Shown: positions 3,941-6,080 of the stretch, piece by piece
How positions within the stretch are numbered: position 1 is the stretch's first letter
Layout of the letters: the number at the start of each line of letters is the position of its first letter
Assembly: GCA_050746205.1 (NCBI GenBank)
Contig: JBOGKW010000195.1
Span: 1 to 6,080, forward strand
Direction of reading: 5' to 3'
Source of the DNA: JAKAUF01 sp050746205
Lineage (GTDB): Bacteria; Acidobacteriota; Terriglobia; Terriglobales; SCQP01
Length of the DNA stretch: 6,080 nucleotides
Translations under genes and position numbers: made by a program
The notes under the pieces: generated by a model
Told to the model about the DNA's origin: nothing
Database searches by the model: none
Seen by the model: only the letters and a program-made list of their open reading frames with translations

Positions 3941-6080
3941 TTAGCGCACCGCGTTCAAGGCGTTGGTGGCACGTTGCAGCGCCTGGCGCAGATAGCGTAG
4001 CTGCACGTCAGCCTCCGTCCACTGTTTTTCCTGGAGGCGCTGGGTCACGCCTGGCAGCACGACTGGCGCATAGCCCCGGGTGATCTCCGGCGCGTAGATC
4101 AAGTGCTTGTAGTAAGGCCGGCCGGGCAATCCCCGGGCCAGCAGGAAGTTCTGATCGAAGTGCGCCAACGCGTCGTTGAACCGCGCCAGGCGCCGCGGGT
4201 GCTCCCGCCGCTGCGCGAGCGCCTGCGCCGAGCGTCGGGTGAACTGGTCGGCGGCGGTTTCCAACTGCGCCGCTGCCGCCAGGGTCGGTTGCCACGCCAG
4301 CTGCTGCCCCGGCGGCGCCTGCGTTGCGGCGCGGCGGGCGGTGATGGCGTTGGCGATGGCCACTGCGTAGGCCGGCAGGTCCAAGGGCGCCAGCGGCGCG
4401 TCCGCGAGGCGCATGGCGATCAGGCCCTTGAGGTCGGTTTGCTCCTGCCCGGAAGCGAAGGTCGGATCTGCTTCGGTGACGAAATAGTGGAAATCGTCAT
4501 AGAGCGAGTGATACACGCCGTACGGCCCGGTCATCGAAACATCGGCCGTGGCCAGGCCCACGTGGTTGAGGAACGCCTCGAAGTCGCTGCCTCCGCCCAA
4601 GGGGCCGATGGGGGGCACGGAAGGAATGGCGGCCTTCGCTCCGGTGGGATGCCCCGCCGAAGTGGAGGCGTTCCACTGGTACGGAGACGAGGGGAGAGCA
4701 TTACCTTCCTCCTCTGCTCGCTGCTGCGCCCGCCGCAGCCAATCCTGGTAGATGGTAGTCTGCGTTGCCAGGTCCGGCACCGCTTTCGCCACCGAGCGAA
4801 TCAGCGCCCACAGCGAGGGCACCGCATCGGCGGTAAAGTACGGGCCGCGGTCGCCCTCGTCGCTATTGATGTAGGCCACGGCGTCGGCTTGCAGCGCGGC
4901 CTGGTGTTGATTGGCATAATCGGTCGAGCCGATGAGCGCGAACTCCTCCGCGTCCCAGGAGCAGAGCCGAATGGTCCGCCGCGGCCGCCAGCCCTGCTTG
5001 TACAGCTGGCCCAAGATTCGCGCGATCTCCAGTTGCACCATCGTGCCGCCGTTGGGATCCACGGCGCCGAAGGTCCAGGCGTCGCGATGGTTGCCGAGCA
5101 GCACCTCCTGTGGGCCGGCGCCGGGAATCGTCCCGATCACGTCCCAAATGGTGCGGTAGCGAAAATCCATCCGCAGCCGCATGTGGACCATGACCGGCGG
5201 GGCGCCGCCGATGTGGTAGGTGAAGGGCAAGCCGCCTTGCCAGCCGCGTGGCGCCGCCGGCCCGGACAGGGCGCGCAGAATGGGCTCGGCCGCCGCATAG
5301 GACAGCGGCGCCGTGGGCAGGCGCGGCAACCCCGCCTTCCACGCGGCCCGCTCGGCCGCGTCCGGAGCCTGGCCCGGCGCCAGCGGCGCGCCCAAATAGT
5401 TGCCATTCAAAATCGAGCCGCGCTGAATTGCGGTGGCCGGCCGGTAGGGCCCGTTGGGATACACATCGCCGGCGTGGTAGCCGTCATCGTTGGGGTCGGA
5501 ATAGATCAAACATCCCGCCGCGCCGTGCTGTTGGGCCAAGGCGGATTTGATGCCGCGATAGGAGCGCCCATAGCGCACCAGCAGGATCTTGCCTGCGACC
5601 GAGATGCCATGCTTCGCCAAGTAGGCGTAGTCCTTCTCCAGCCCGTAGTTGGCGTAGACCACCGGCGCGGTCACGTTGCCCGATGGGGAGTAGGCGTTAA
5701 ACCCCACCACCGCGTTCTTCATTTCCGAATAGCGATCGCCCGGCACCGGCGCCCCATAATTCGGCAGCCGCTGCCGCGTGGGGGCCACCAGCGTGATGCG
5801 CACTTCTTTCGGATATGGCAGGAGCACGGAGTAGGCGATGATGCGGGTGCGCAGTCCGGCACGGCGGAACACCCCGGCGACGTACTCGGCCGTGGCGTGG
5901 TCGGCCGGCGTGCCGGCGACATGCGGTTCCGCGGTGAGGCGCTGCAGGCTGGCCCGCATGCGGGCACGATCCGGCAATCGCTGAAACCGCGCCTCCCAGC
6001 GCTGCTCCGCCGCCGCGGTCCGCGGCGTAAACCCGATCAAGGCTCCACTCGGCGCCGCCGCCGCGGGCGGGGTCCCCGCC
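3941..6080 (-). CDS. M28 family zinc peptidase, glutamate carboxypeptidase II-like, N-terminus cut by window edge
   Basis: Predicted di-zinc exopeptidase, probably exported. Numbering from the TTG at 6040, the order is: protease segment (about 25-85), PA/apical domain (about 90-285), main M28 domain (about 286-530) and C-terminal TfR-like dimerisation domain (about 575-699). All metal and catalytic residues are present: H318 in GNHRD, bridging D328 in GAVDPN, catalytic E365 and ligand E366 in SWDAEEF, D394 in YINSDEGD, and H511 in VYHSLYDDF. LGGGSDFEAF (481-490) and YYKHLIYAPE (643-652) also match the family. The frame continues without a stop past the TTG to base 6080 (AGTPPAAAAPSGA), so I regard the TTG as internal; the true start and a likely signal peptide lie beyond the edge. 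Several residues that hold glutamate in human GCPII are replaced, so folate or NAAG hydrolysis should not be assumed. It converges on the Nudix gene across 30 bp. Confidence 0.93.
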   Translation of the reverse strand, partial: AGTPPAAAAPSGALIGFTPRTAAAEQRWEARFQRLPDRARMRASLQRLTAEPHVAGTPADHATAEYVAGVFRRAGLRTRIIAYSVLLPYPKEVRITLVAPTRQRLPNYGAPVPGDRYSEMKNAVVGFNAYSPSGNVTAPVVYANYGLEKDYAYLAKHGISVAGKILLVRYGRSYRGIKSALAQQHGAAGCLIYSDPNDDGYHAGDVYPNGPYRPATAIQRGSILNGNYLGAPLAPGQAPDAAERAAWKAGLPRLPTAPLSYAAAEPILRALSGPAAPRGWQGGLPFTYHIGGAPPVMVHMRLRMDFRYRTIWDVIGTIPGAGPQEVLLGNHRDAWTFGAVDPNGGTMVQLEIARILGQLYKQGWRPRRTIRLCSWDAEEFALIGSTDYANQHQAALQADAVAYINSDEGDRGPYFTADAVPSLWALIRSVAKAVPDLATQTTIYQDWLRRAQQRAEEEGNALPSSPYQWNASTSAGHPTGAKAAIPSVPPIGPLGGGSDFEAFLNHVGLATADVSMTGPYGVYHSLYDDFHYFVTEADPTFASGQEQTDLKGLIAMRLADAPLAPLDLPAYAVAIANAITARRAATQAPPGQQLAWQPTLAAAAQLETAADQFTRRSAQALAQRREHPRRLARFNDALAHFDQNFLLARGLPGRPYYKHLIYAPEITRGYAPVVLPGVTQRLQEKQWTEADVQLRYLRQALQRATNALNAVR

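Noticed and set aside
4863..5342. Second minus-strand frame of 159 codons within the peptidase gene, as a possible frameshifted remnant
   Set aside because: The main peptidase frame is continuous with all catalytic residues, so there is no frameshift; this is an offset-frame shadow.
6066..6080. Perfect inverted repeat GGCGGGG-T-CCCCGCC at the right edge
   Set aside because: It has only a 1-nt centre and appears to lie in the Ala/Pro-rich coding stretch of the peptidase, where GC-rich codons readily generate such symmetry. With the window ending here I cannot judge a regulatory role.

Overview
The window is GC-rich and densely coding, with five protein genes and no RNA genes, mobile elements or CRISPR arrays that I can see. 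The gene set is a stand-alone gatB, an FHA-GAF-SpoIIE-type phosphatase and a large secreted-type M28 peptidase of the glutamate carboxypeptidase II class. Together with high GC and near-leaderless promoter geometry, this fits a soil-type bacterium, most plausibly Acidobacteriota. That assignment is an inference from family content, not a sequence match.

Layout: (1) Bases 1-1561, minus strand: the first 520 codons of a signalling protein with an FHA domain, a GAF domain and a PP2C/SpoIIE serine phosphatase domain. Its C-terminus runs off the left edge. (2) Bases 1562-1639: a 78-bp divergent intergenic region with a perfect TATAAT for the phosphatase, a weaker TACACT for gatB, and a short GC palindrome between them. 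(3) Bases 1640-3910, plus strand: a compact probable operon of gatB, a small unrecognised protein (1-bp overlap, GTG start) and a Nudix hydrolase (20-bp overlap, probable TTG start). (4) Bases 3911-3940: a 30-bp convergent gap, preceded by a strong GC hairpin inside the end of the Nudix gene. (5) Bases 3941-6080, minus strand: an M28 zinc peptidase with a PA domain and a TfR-like dimerisation domain. Its N-terminus, probably including a signal peptide, lies beyond the right edge.

Functionally, gatB supplies a subunit of the tRNA-dependent amidotransferase that makes Gln-tRNA(Gln) and/or Asn-tRNA(Asn). The two genes translated behind it are probably co-expressed but have no evident link to that reaction. 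The phosphatase belongs to partner-switching or phosphoprotein signalling. The peptidase probably acts outside the cytoplasm in peptide scavenging. I found no convincing new multi-gene system. The most open items are the small protein between gatB and the Nudix gene, the altered substrate pocket of the peptidase, and the promoter geometry between the divergent genes.
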